Source of the DNA: CAYJAY01 sp964370715
GTDB taxonomy: Bacteria > Bacillota > Clostridia > Oscillospirales > Ruminococcaceae
Length of the DNA: 64,000 nucleotides
Assembly (NCBI GenBank): GCA_964370715.1
Contig: CAYJKJ010000015.1
Span: forward strand, 1 to 64,000
Direction of reading: 5' to 3'
This document shows, one piece after another, positions 1 through 7,402 of this stretch. Position 1 is the first letter of the stretch. The number at the start of each line of letters is the position of its first letter. Below the pieces are notes generated by a model. The model saw only the letters and a program-made list of their open reading frames with translations. It made no database searches and was not told the DNA's origin. The position numbers were made by a program, and so were the translations under genes.

Positions 1-55
1 GCGGTTCAAGCGGCGGAGGATATGTATATGTAGACCCGACGATAGCCATGCGGTC
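1..55 (+). repeat. Cassette junction repeat, copy 1
   Basis: First of four copies of the sequence encoding a Gly/Ser run followed by YVYVDPTIAMRS, cut by the window edge. The shared core ends just after the ATG at 48, and the toxin sequences diverge from there. Confidence 0.85.
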
Positions 56-989
56 GGAATACAAAACATCTCTCTTCGGAAACTTTTTCTCAAATGTCGC
101 TTCATCTTTTACGAACAGACTAAAAGAAAATACAGACAGAATTTTGTCCTCGATTAAAACAACGGCAGACGGCATTTTAAACACCGTTACCAAAACGGGA
201 CAATGGTTTAAAAATAAGTATATTGACCCCGTTGTTGATACCGTTAAAGACATAAGCTACAACGGTTGGAAAAACTCAGCTCTTGGAAAAACGGTTACTA
301 ATTCGATAAACGAAACAACGCAAGCAACAGAAAAAATATTTAATCAATTTAAAGAAAGTAGTTTGTACAAGACAACTGTAAAAACTAAAAATAATGTATC
401 AACTTTTGTGGTGAACAACAAAGAAAATTTTGTAAAAATCGGAGTTGGCATTGCTGCTATTGGAATAACTGCACTAGTTGTTGTAGGTACTGGAGGTGCA
501 GCGGCAGCCCCGCTACTGGGCGTGGCTGGTGGTCTGTTTAAATCAGCATTAATATCGGGTGCTGTTTCGTCCGGCATTAATGCAACAATTACAGTAGGAA
601 AGTCGATAATAAGTGGTGATAGCCTTAAAGAAACGACTAAAAAAACTGTGAGTGCAGCTTTTGATGGTTTTAGTGATGGTTTTATGGTCGGAGCAATAGT
701 TGGAGGAGTAAGCACAGTGGCAGGAAATTTTTTAAAAAATGTAGCACGCAAAAGCAAAATTAACAGAGGAAGAATAGAACTTCCATATGGAAACCCAAAC
801 GTAGGTGGAGCTACTTTTTTGAACGTGCATAATGCTGCGGGAAAATCTGTTTTTAGAATTGATACGGCTATAAAACATGGCTTGCATGTGCATTACGGAG
901 CAACCAATAGATTGAGGGACATACATAGAGTAGTTGAGCCTTTCGTGGCAATTGGAGCAATAACTGGTGTTGCAGGAGGTTTAGAATGA
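3..989 (+). CDS. Rhs-type polymorphic toxin C-terminal tip 1 (5' end off window)
   Basis: The reading frame is open from base 3, so this is the C-terminal part of a larger protein; the ATG at 48 is probably an internal methionine of the conserved junction YVYVDPTIAMRS and has no ribosome binding site before it. Numbered from that methionine, residues 1-130 are helical and polar, 131-175 and 205-225 are Gly/Ala-rich hydrophobic stretches, and 235-313 form a compact tail with a histidine cluster (GLHVHYG near 278-284 and DIHR near 291-294) of the kind seen in nuclease tips. I infer a contact-delivered toxin; the enzyme class is not recognised. The ATG of the next gene overlaps its stop (ATGA), as expected of a toxin with its immunity gene. 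Whether an intact Rhs core lies upstream cannot be seen. Confidence 0.7.
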   Translation, partial: GSSGGGYVYVDPTIAMRSEYKTSLFGNFFSNVASSFTNRLKENTDRILSSIKTTADGILNTVTKTGQWFKNKYIDPVVDTVKDISYNGWKNSALGKTVTNSINETTQATEKIFNQFKESSLYKTTVKTKNNVSTFVVNNKENFVKIGVGIAAIGITALVVVGTGGAAAAPLLGVAGGLFKSALISGAVSSGINATITVGKSIISGDSLKETTKKTVSAAFDGFSDGFMVGAIVGGVSTVAGNFLKNVARKSKINRGRIELPYGNPNVGGATFLNVHNAAGKSVFRIDTAIKHGLHVHYGATNRLRDIHRVVEPFVAIGAITGVAGGLE

Positions 990-1474
990 AAAAGATATTA
1001 CGTTTAAGTAGATATTATAGAAAATATTGTTGGTCATTTGAATTTTTAGGGAATAGTTATGAAAAAGATGACCCGATTTACTCAATAATAATAAATTTAT
1101 TAAAAGAATTTTTCTTTAGTTCAGATGCTTTAATACTTCAATGGGATGGTCCTACGATAGAAAATGTTTTTACAAAGAAAGTGTCTTCAATTGATATAGA
1201 GATGGTAAGATCTTTAACGGAAGATGATTTTACAAGTAGTATTTTGGTTATAACAAAAGACAAAGAAACCTTTAATGACGTATATAATCAAGAGTGGGAT
1301 ATTGGCGAAATGATAAGTAAGCTTAAAGAAGAAAAGGCTATTCTTATGATTTTATCTGGGGACTGCGAACCATTTTTTTTGTGGATTACTCCTACAAGAA
1401 CTGACATAGCTGAGTTTTTAAAAAATTCTGCTATAGAATATGAATTTAAATTTGAAAAAAGTTGGTTTTCGTAG
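986..1474 (+). CDS. Putative immunity protein for tip 1
   Basis: A 162-residue soluble, acidic protein with no signal peptide or membrane segment, translationally coupled to the toxin tip by an ATGA overlap (ATG at 986, toxin TGA at 987-989). The family is not recognised. Immunity function is inferred from position only: Rhs-type toxin tips are followed directly by a small cognate antidote gene, and a soluble protein fits a cytoplasmic enzymatic toxin. The sequence contains aromatic and acidic patches (WDIGEMISKL, then SGDCEPFFLW) but no motif that I can assign. After it, Rhs-core sequence resumes at about 1,527, which shows that the cassette ends here. Confidence 0.65.
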   Translation: MKKILRLSRYYRKYCWSFEFLGNSYEKDDPIYSIIINLLKEFFFSSDALILQWDGPTIENVFTKKVSSIDIEMVRSLTEDDFTSSILVITKDKETFNDVYNQEWDIGEMISKLKEEKAILMILSGDCEPFFLWITPTRTDIAEFLKNSAIEYEFKFEKSWFS

Positions 1475-1526
1475 TTGGAATAAATTCTTCAAAGTTAAAG
1501 AAACAATTTAAGATGTATTATGTTAC

Positions 1527-2216
1527 TATAACTATGGCGCATCGGGCAGAGCGGCAAACCAACAAACGCTCGAGATAGATTCCTATGACGGGTGAGGTTC
1601 GGTCTCCGAGATAACGGAAAACGGAAAAACCGTTACAACGCTTTCATACGATACGTTTGGAAATATAGTTTCGGGCGAGCCGGAAGACGACCGAATTTTC
1701 GGCTATAACGGCGAACAGTATACGCCGCAAAACGGACTTCAATATCTAAGAGCAAGACACTATGACCCGAGCATAGGTTCGTTTACAACGCAAGACACGT
1801 TCCTCGGAACGTCGGAAAATCCGATAACCCAAAACAGGTAACTGCGACAGTTTTTCAACGCAGTTTACCTACGGCAACAACAACCCTGTTATGACGGTTG
1901 ACCCGAGCGGAAATTTTGGGTTGTTCTTCTGGGCGGCTGTGGCGGTTGTTGCGGTAGCGGTTTATGTCTTTAGACCCCGCCCCCGCCCCCTGCGCCGAGA
2001 CCTCCTGCTCCAAGATACACCCCGACATATACCCCTGCCCCCGCTCCGGCAACCTCTTCCGGCGGAGGCTACAGCTATTCCGGAACAAGTAGTTGGTCGG
2101 GCGGCGGCGGTTCAAGCGGCGGCGGAACGGTCAGTTATGGCGGCGGCGGTGGAAGCTATGGCGGTGGTGGCGGTTCAAGCGGCGGAGGATATGTATATGT
2201 AGACCCGACGATAGCC
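1527..2216 (+). pseudogene. Rhs core C-terminal remnant with Gly/Pro-rich linker
   Basis: Conceptual translation gives a clear Rhs-repeat-associated core: YDTFGNIVSG, then FGYNGEQYT, GLQYLRARHYDP and, in a second frame, NNNPVMTVDPSG. At least three lesions break it. A TGA at 1593-1595 stands where a Trp codon is likely (YDG-stop-GSV). A 25-bp insertion after 1839 shifts the frame. A further frame change occurs in the C-rich tract around 1974-1995, after which the linker reads PRPPAPRYTPTYTPAPAPA and then Gly/Ser repeats in frame with the next toxin tip. The N-terminal bulk of the Rhs protein is absent. I read it as a remnant left by recombination that displaced the older tip. Confidence 0.85.
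1840..1864. other. 25-bp hairpin insertion in Rhs core
   Basis: Compared with the expected reading N-R-F-T-Y-G-N-N-N-P, 25 bases are inserted after 1839. The local sequence forms a stem (GGTAACTGCG at 1837-1846 against CGCAGTTTACC at 1860-1870, one bulge). It introduces a TAA (1839-1841) and a +1 shift. Confidence 0.55.
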
Positions 2217-2224
2217 ATGCGGTC
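2170..2224 (+). repeat. Cassette junction repeat, copy 2
   Basis: Same sequence as the copy at the left edge, offset 2,169 bp. The Gly/Ser linker reads in frame into YVYVDPTIAMRS and on into toxin tip 2. Confidence 0.85.
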
Positions 2225-3221
2225 ACACTATGTTTCGATCTTAAAAGCAAAAACTGTGGGGCTTGTAAGTAGTACCCAAGAAAAACTGTTGCAACAGGTT
2301 CAAGAAACATATTATAGCCAACAATACCAAAATTCTCAAAGCAAACTTTTTGCGCTTAATAACAACGGTTTTCAAAAAAATATTATGCTTGAAAATTCGC
2401 TTAGAATAAGCGGAGTTCCAAGTTTTACAGCTCCCCCCATAGTAGAGCAAGAGCAAAAACAGGGTACTTGGTGGGAAAAAATCATAATAGTTCCAACAAA
2501 GCTAACGAATTTTTTTGGTGGATTTTATGAACCTATAGCAACTAATATTCATGCGAACAATCATAGTGAGTTAGTAGATGCGGCTAATCAAGAATATAGT
2601 ATTCCGAATTTTGGCGAAACAGCGGATGGTAAAATTACTATCAGTAATTCGGAGAACTACCACGCCCCACCCGCCGGACCGCGTAGAATGAATGAATCGA
2701 CAATATTATCTAGAGATGATATGCTTGGCAAGGCATTTCGAAAGGTAAAAGAACTTGCCGAACAAGATAATTTAATAAAAAACGGAATAAAAAAAGTCGG
2801 GGACACAATTAAAAAAGTTGGGACAAGTCTTACGGTTTTAAGTATTGGGATTGAAGCCGGTATAGGTGTATATGAAAATGTTTCAAATGGCGAAAGCTGG
2901 GAACGTATAGCGGGGGATGCGGTTGGAGATGTAGTTGTTTCCGGTGGTATAGAACTTGGTTCAGCTGCGATTGGTGGTTTTTTGGGAGGTGTAATCGGTA
3001 GTGTAGTACCAGTACTAGGTACTGGAGTTGGAGCAGCTATCGGAGCGGGCTTAGGATTTATAGCTGGAGAACTTGCAAGTTTAGTGGTAGACAACGTCAA
3101 TATTAAAGGTAAAACTTTCCATGAACACACCCAGGATTTTACAACAAGTTTTTTTGCAGACTATAGACCCCCCGAGATAGACCCTTACACCGGGCTAACA
3201 TTACGAGGATTTTTAAGTTAA
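2217..3221 (+). CDS. Orphan Rhs toxin tip 2, putative membrane-active toxin
   Basis: 334 residues from the junction methionine; the frame is open upstream through the linker to 1974, where a TAG precedes it, and no ribosome binding site precedes ATG 2217, so the cassette is probably silent unless recombined behind an intact Rhs core. Residues 1-74 form a variable helical N-terminus shared with tip 4, residues 76-253 are a block encoded by DNA identical to tip 3, and residues 238-290 are a Gly-rich hydrophobic stretch with GxxxG-like spacing. Such a hydrophobic tip together with a polytopic membrane immunity protein downstream suggests a pore-forming or membrane-disrupting toxin; this is inference. 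The C-terminal tail (FADYRPPEIDPYTG) differs from tip 3. Confidence 0.65.
   Translation: MRSHYVSILKAKTVGLVSSTQEKLLQQVQETYYSQQYQNSQSKLFALNNNGFQKNIMLENSLRISGVPSFTAPPIVEQEQKQGTWWEKIIIVPTKLTNFFGGFYEPIATNIHANNHSELVDAANQEYSIPNFGETADGKITISNSENYHAPPAGPRRMNESTILSRDDMLGKAFRKVKELAEQDNLIKNGIKKVGDTIKKVGTSLTVLSIGIEAGIGVYENVSNGESWERIAGDAVGDVVVSGGIELGSAAIGGFLGGVIGSVVPVLGTGVGAAIGAGLGFIAGELASLVVDNVNIKGKTFHEHTQDFTTSFFADYRPPEIDPYTGLTLRGFLS
2442..2976 (+). repeat. 535-bp duplicated toxin middle module, copy A
   Basis: Identical by eye to 4443-4977 (offset 2,001 bp), from the codons for VEQEQKQGTWW to those for GSAAIG. The flanks on both sides differ, which gives sharp module borders. Confidence 0.85.
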
Positions 3222-3237
3222 AGAAAGAGGAATTTTT

Positions 3238-4032
3238 ATGGAGCAAAACAAAATTAAATGGTTAAACAGTTGGTATTTGAATTTTTCACCATTAAAAGAA
3301 AAAGCTCCTGTAGGTTGTGCAGCATCAACCGGATTTTTCACTTTAATGTTTTATATCACAGGAACAATTGAAAATGCCTGGATTTACACACGTTTTATGC
3401 CGTTACTACAAGTTGTATATTTTTTGATTTTAGCAATATTATTAAAAAAAACAAAGAGAAAACCTATGTATAATTGGCTAAAAATAATATTATTTACTGC
3501 TATTTTTGTGGGATTTCAGTGTGTTATGTTCGGGAATTATATGTTATATGCTCGCCACGGAACGGGTTATGCTTATTGTGTTGCGACAATTTCAGTTTGT
3601 GTAGTTATCTTCAAACTTGGTAGCTATATGTTCAATAAATTTTATTTAAAAGAAGAATATAATATTAAGTTTAAACCGGTCGATATGGGAATTATAACCT
3701 CGGCAGCTTTTTTTGGGGCTTTCAGTTCCAGGACTTTAACAATGAGTGATGCGAGTGAATTAATTTTGATATTAATTGTGATATTTTTACTTGCGATAAT
3801 GATTACAGTATGTTGCAGTTCTGCTTACGTTCTTTTAAGCTTTCTCAAAAACGACCCAACGCTTGAAGAAAAATGCCGAGAGGAAAGGGAAAGCCCACTA
3901 AAAGAAGTGCCGGAGCAAACAAAAAAAGACAGACCAAAGAAAAAAGCAACGAATAAAAAGCCCGCTACAGAAACGGGGGAAGAAAACGCAAAGAAAGCTA
4001 CGACAAAAAAACCTATCGAAAACAGCGAATAA
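3238..4032 (+). CDS. Polytopic membrane immunity protein for tip 2
   Basis: 264 residues starting MEQNKIKWLNSWYL after a GAGGA ribosome binding site, 16 bases downstream of toxin tip 2. About five or six hydrophobic segments lie between residues 25 and 205, followed by a cytoplasmic Lys/Glu/Thr-rich tail of about 50 residues. It is homologous to the protein at 5307-5999 in both the N-terminal signature and the segment with KKT.KP..NW. Membrane immunity proteins usually accompany pore-forming toxins (colicin-type logic), so I infer protection against tip 2 in the membrane. The family is not one I can name. Confidence 0.65.
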   Translation: MEQNKIKWLNSWYLNFSPLKEKAPVGCAASTGFFTLMFYITGTIENAWIYTRFMPLLQVVYFLILAILLKKTKRKPMYNWLKIILFTAIFVGFQCVMFGNYMLYARHGTGYAYCVATISVCVVIFKLGSYMFNKFYLKEEYNIKFKPVDMGIITSAAFFGAFSSRTLTMSDASELILILIVIFLLAIMITVCCSSAYVLLSFLKNDPTLEEKCREERESPLKEVPEQTKKDRPKKKATNKKPATETGEENAKKATTKKPIENSE

Positions 4033-4208
4033 ATAAAACCGAAGTAAAGCGAGGAAAAAGCTGAAAGCGGAGGATAACCCTCGCCCCTGCCCCCGCTCCG
4101 GCAACCTCTTCCGGCGGAGGAGGCTACAGCTATTCCGGAACAAGCAGTTGGTCGGGCGGCGGCGGTTCAAGCGGCGGAGGATATGTATATGTAGACCCGA
4201 CGATAGCC
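4033..4208 (+). pseudogene. Rhs linker remnant before tip 3
   Basis: The stretch after immunity gene 2 holds a fragment of the Pro-rich then Gly/Ser-rich linker (CCCCTGCCCCCGCTCCGG onward) and the junction, but no Rhs core. It shows that tip 3 is displaced from any translocation apparatus. Confidence 0.7.
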
Positions 4209-4216
4209 ATGCGGTC
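4162..4216 (+). repeat. Cassette junction repeat, copy 3
   Basis: Same junction as the copies at 1 and 2170. It reads in frame into MRSEYNSLLKAKDEF of toxin tip 3. Confidence 0.85.
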
Positions 4217-5210
4217 GGAATACAACTCGCTCTTAAAGGCAAAAGACGAGTTTTTAGGTAAAGCTAAAGAAAAGATGTTGCAAGAATTTAAAGAAACTTT
4301 AAACAATTTAAGTTCCCACCCAATTAGCAATCTTTTTTCGACTACAATAAAACTTATCCAAGAAACGAAAATCATTAAATTTTTACCAAAAACAAATAAC
4401 GGAACTGTACGAAGCATATCTCAAAACGAAACTACAACAATTGTAGAGCAAGAGCAAAAACAGGGTACTTGGTGGGAAAAAATCATAATAGTTCCAACAA
4501 AGCTAACGAATTTTTTTGGTGGATTTTATGAACCTATAGCAACTAATATTCATGCGAACAATCATAGTGAGTTAGTAGATGCGGCTAATCAAGAATATAG
4601 TATTCCGAATTTTGGCGAAACAGCGGATGGTAAAATTACTATCAGTAATTCGGAGAACTACCACGCCCCACCCGCCGGACCGCGTAGAATGAATGAATCG
4701 ACAATATTATCTAGAGATGATATGCTTGGCAAGGCATTTCGAAAGGTAAAAGAACTTGCCGAACAAGATAATTTAATAAAAAACGGAATAAAAAAAGTCG
4801 GGGACACAATTAAAAAAGTTGGGACAAGTCTTACGGTTTTAAGTATTGGGATTGAAGCCGGTATAGGTGTATATGAAAATGTTTCAAATGGCGAAAGCTG
4901 GGAACGTATAGCGGGGGATGCGGTTGGAGATGTAGTTGTTTCCGGTGGTATAGAACTTGGTTCAGCTGCGATTGGTGCAGCTATTGGTACTGCAATTTTT
5001 CCGGGGCCAGGAACAGTAGCTGGAGTTGTTTTAGGTTTTATAATTGGAGAAGTTGCAAGTTTAGCAGTAGATAATATCAACATTAAAGGCAATACTGCAC
5101 GAGAACACACCCAAAATTTTTTACTGGTTTTTTTGAAAGTGGACCAACAGAAAACAGATATCCAATATTGTAAATACAAACTTATAAATATAAGTAACTT
5201 TTGGATTTAA
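4209..5210 (+). CDS. Orphan Rhs toxin tip 3, mosaic with tip 2, tail probably frameshifted
   Basis: 333 residues from the junction methionine with no ribosome binding site. The N-terminus (residues 1-78) is different from tip 2, the middle is identical at DNA level to tip 2, and the C-terminal hydrophobic stretch (AAIGTAIFPGPGTVAGVVLG) is a diverged version of the same Gly-rich segment. After EHTQNF the frame reads LLVFLKVDQQK, but the next frame reads FTGFFESGPTENRYPIL and stops at 5171, which aligns better with EHTQDFTTSFFADYRPPE of tip 2. A single T missing from the T-run near 5117-5122 would explain it. A membrane toxin is inferred, with a membrane immunity gene downstream. Confidence 0.6.
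   Translation: MRSEYNSLLKAKDEFLGKAKEKMLQEFKETLNNLSSHPISNLFSTTIKLIQETKIIKFLPKTNNGTVRSISQNETTTIVEQEQKQGTWWEKIIIVPTKLTNFFGGFYEPIATNIHANNHSELVDAANQEYSIPNFGETADGKITISNSENYHAPPAGPRRMNESTILSRDDMLGKAFRKVKELAEQDNLIKNGIKKVGDTIKKVGTSLTVLSIGIEAGIGVYENVSNGESWERIAGDAVGDVVVSGGIELGSAAIGAAIGTAIFPGPGTVAGVVLGFIIGEVASLAVDNINIKGNTAREHTQNFLLVFLKVDQQKTDIQYCKYKLINISNFWI
4443..4977 (+). repeat. 535-bp duplicated toxin middle module, copy B
   Basis: Second copy of the block at 2442-2976, with no difference that I can see. Perfect identity beside diverged flanks points to recent gene conversion or cassette exchange. Confidence 0.85.
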
Positions 5211-5306
5211 AAAAATTATTTTAAAGTATAGATACTGCACTGATTGATAAAAACGCATTGCTACACCTAAGTGGTTCGATTTTTACTTAAAGGATGGTTA
5301 TTCATA

Positions 5307-5999
5307 ATGGAGCAAAACAAAATTAAATTGTTAAACAGTTGGTATCTTTCTTTTTTTAGATTTAGAGAAACTTTTTTTGGTTTTATAGTTATTCCCTGTG
5401 CAATCACACTTTTCATAAGCCTTTATGGTTTTTCAGAAAATTTATGGATGTATAAATACTTCATACCGTTACTTCAATTATTACATATAATAATTACAAT
5501 AACTTTATTAAAAAAAACAAACGAAAAACCCGTGGAAAGTTGGATGAAAATAGCATTTGTTCTTTTTGTAATGCTTAACACTCAATTTGTTTTTATTGGT
5601 AACATTGCGTTTTACACAAGTACCGGTATTGAATATACTTATATGGCGACAATTATTTTGTTTTGTGTAGCTTCTATAAGACCTTTTTGCTATTTGTATA
5701 ATAAATATTATTTAAAAAAACAATATAAAGCTGAGTTTAAACCAGTTGATATAGGGTTTGTAGCTATAGCATCAGTATTAGGTATTCTTAATGCAAGAAA
5801 CTCAGCAAGAAGTGCCCAAGATGATTTAAACAGAGCATCAATGTTGACGATCATCATTGTTTTAGCAACTACTGCGGCTTGTTGCTCTGTTTACGTACTT
5901 CTAAGTTTGCTCAAAAACGACCCAACGCTTGAGGAAAAATGCCGAGAAGCAAGGGAAAACCCACCAAAAGAAGAGCCGGAGCAAACAAAAAAAAGATAG
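5307..5999 (+). CDS. Polytopic membrane immunity protein for tip 3, truncated tail
   Basis: The frame is open from 5271, but the start is placed at ATG 5307 (MEQNKIKLLNSWYLS), which matches the immunity protein of tip 2 and has AAAGGATGG nine bases upstream. 230 residues with five or six membrane segments. Paralogous to 3238-4032 but well diverged, as expected for a different toxin specificity. The Lys-rich cytoplasmic tail of the paralogue is cut off here: the A-run after CAAAC has eight A instead of seven, which leads to TAG at 5997-5999, and the rest of the tail coding sequence can still be read in fragments to about 6151. The tail may be dispensable for immunity. Confidence 0.65.
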   Translation: MEQNKIKLLNSWYLSFFRFRETFFGFIVIPCAITLFISLYGFSENLWMYKYFIPLLQLLHIIITITLLKKTNEKPVESWMKIAFVLFVMLNTQFVFIGNIAFYTSTGIEYTYMATIILFCVASIRPFCYLYNKYYLKKQYKAEFKPVDIGFVAIASVLGILNARNSARSAQDDLNRASMLTIIIVLATTAACCSVYVLLSLLKNDPTLEEKCREARENPPKEEPEQTKKR

Positions 6000-6432
6000 A
6001 CAAGGAAAACAACGACTAAAAATCCCGCTACAGAGACAGGGAAAAAAACGCAAAGAAAGCGACCGCAAAAAAGGCAACTGCTAAAAAAACTACGACAAAA
6101 AAACCTATCGAAAACAGCGAACAAACAAACCCGAAACAAAGCGAGGAATAAGCTAAAAGCGGAGAGTAACCCCCGCCCCCTGCGCCGAGACCTCCTGCTC
6201 CAAGATACACCCCGACATATACCCCTGCCCCCGCTCCGGTAAGCTCCGCTCCGCAACCTCTTCCGGAGGAGGAGGCTGCAGCTATTCCGGAACAAGCAGT
6301 TGGTCGGGCGGAGGTGTTAGTGGTGGCGGAGGCGGCGGCGGTGGTGGTGGAAGCTACGGCGGCGGTGGCGGTTCAAGTGGCGGTGGAAGCTACGGCGGCG
6401 GAGGATATGTATATGTAGACCCGACGATAGCC
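6000..6432 (+). pseudogene. Frameshifted immunity tail and Rhs linker remnant
   Basis: Positions 6000 to about 6151 encode, in shifting frames, the lost Lys/Thr-rich tail (AKKATAKKATAKKTTTKK, then PIENSE). From about 6170 the Pro-rich linker begins, including a C-rich tract like that at 1974-1995, followed by extended Gly/Ser repeats up to the junction. No Rhs core is present. Confidence 0.7.
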
Positions 6433-6440
6433 ATGCGGTC
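6397..6440 (+). repeat. Cassette junction repeat, copy 4
   Basis: The shared part is shorter than in the other copies (from GGCGGAGGATATG on) because the Gly/Ser repeat before it has a different arrangement. The sequence after the ATG matches tip 2. Confidence 0.85.
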
Positions 6441-7392
6441 ACACTATGTTTCGATCTTAAAAGCAAAAACTGTGGGGCTTGTAAGTAGTACCCAAGAAAA
6501 ACTGTTGCAACAGGTTCAAGAAACATATTATAGCCAACAATACCAAAATTCTCAAAGCAAACTTTTTGCGCTTAATAACAACGGGTTTCAAAAAAATATT
6601 ATGCTTGAAAATTAGCTTAGAATAAGCGGTGTTCCAAGTTTTACAGCTCCCCCCATAGTAGAGCAAGAGCAAAAACAAGGTATTTGGTGGGTTGATGATC
6701 AAGGTTTTGGTAATTCGGCATCTTTAAATGCCTATGCTGTAGGAATAACAGCGGCGCAACCTGCTTTGGCACAGTTTTTTGCTTTAATAGTATCTAGAAT
6801 AGGTGCATTAGTTGCAACTTCTGTTGGAATATCAATGGCAGATTCCCCGTTCCTGTTTTATGCTGATATATTGGCAGCTGCAGTTCTAATTTCAGGTACA
6901 CTATACATCGTTATAGATGAGGCATTCAGTTTTAAATCGGATAACGATGAGGAAACACAAATTACCGAGAAACAAGAAGAAGTTTCAAGCAACAACTCTC
7001 CCGAACAAAATCCTAAAAGACCTCCAATAGGTCCATTTGTGAGTTTGACCGCCAAAGAGTTAATTGAAACTTTCGCACAATTATTAGAGGATAGATACTA
7101 TTTTACTCCAAATGAATATGGCTATTATGGTAATAGTGGAAGCAGCTCATATGTACGACGAATACCGGGTGGGCAAGAAAGAGCTATAAGATTTTTCAAT
7201 CAAAATACCGTTAACCATGTAGAGCAAGCAGAGATTAAAGATAAGGATGGTCAAGTTAAAGGGTATATTCGCAAAATGTCTGATGGCACTCAGTATGTGT
7301 ATAGATCGGTATCATCTTCAGATGGCACATCTGTTGTTGAAATTTTCAATTCCCCTACAGTAAAAAATCAAAAAATTCACTTTATAGATTAG
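6433..7392 (+). pseudogene. Orphan Rhs toxin tip 4 with in-frame nonsense codon
   Basis: From ATG 6433 the first 60 codons are almost identical to tip 2. A TAG at 6613-6615 replaces the TCG of tip 2, and the same frame then stays open to 7392, so the intact protein would be 319 residues. After VEQEQKQGIWW the sequence departs completely: two hydrophobic stretches (about 6766-6925), a Glu/Gln/Pro-rich spacer and a C-terminal domain with SSYVRRIPGGQERAIRFF and VKGYIRKMSDGTQYVYRS. The domain is not recognised; it could be a nuclease or other enzymatic tip, since its putative immunity protein is soluble. The nonsense codon would inactivate it unless bypassed or repaired by recombination with tip 2. 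Confidence 0.7.
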
Positions 7393-7402
7393 GAGTTAAA
7401 GT

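Noticed and set aside
344..757. Antisense reading frame over toxin tip 1
   Set aside because: Low-complexity Pro/Ala/Thr translation that is only the shadow of the Gly/Ala-rich coding strand.
1593..1595. TGA recoded as Trp
   Set aside because: TGA serves as a normal stop in other genes of the window (for example 987-989), so this is a lesion rather than a code change.
1891..2202. Separate 103-residue gene in the linker
   Set aside because: It is the Rhs core end read in one frame and then the linker out of frame; Ala/Val-rich product with no support.
6613..6615. TAG readthrough or pyrrolysine in toxin tip 4
   Set aside because: The homologous tip 2 has TCG at this place, no pyl genes are seen, and TAG ends other genes in the window.
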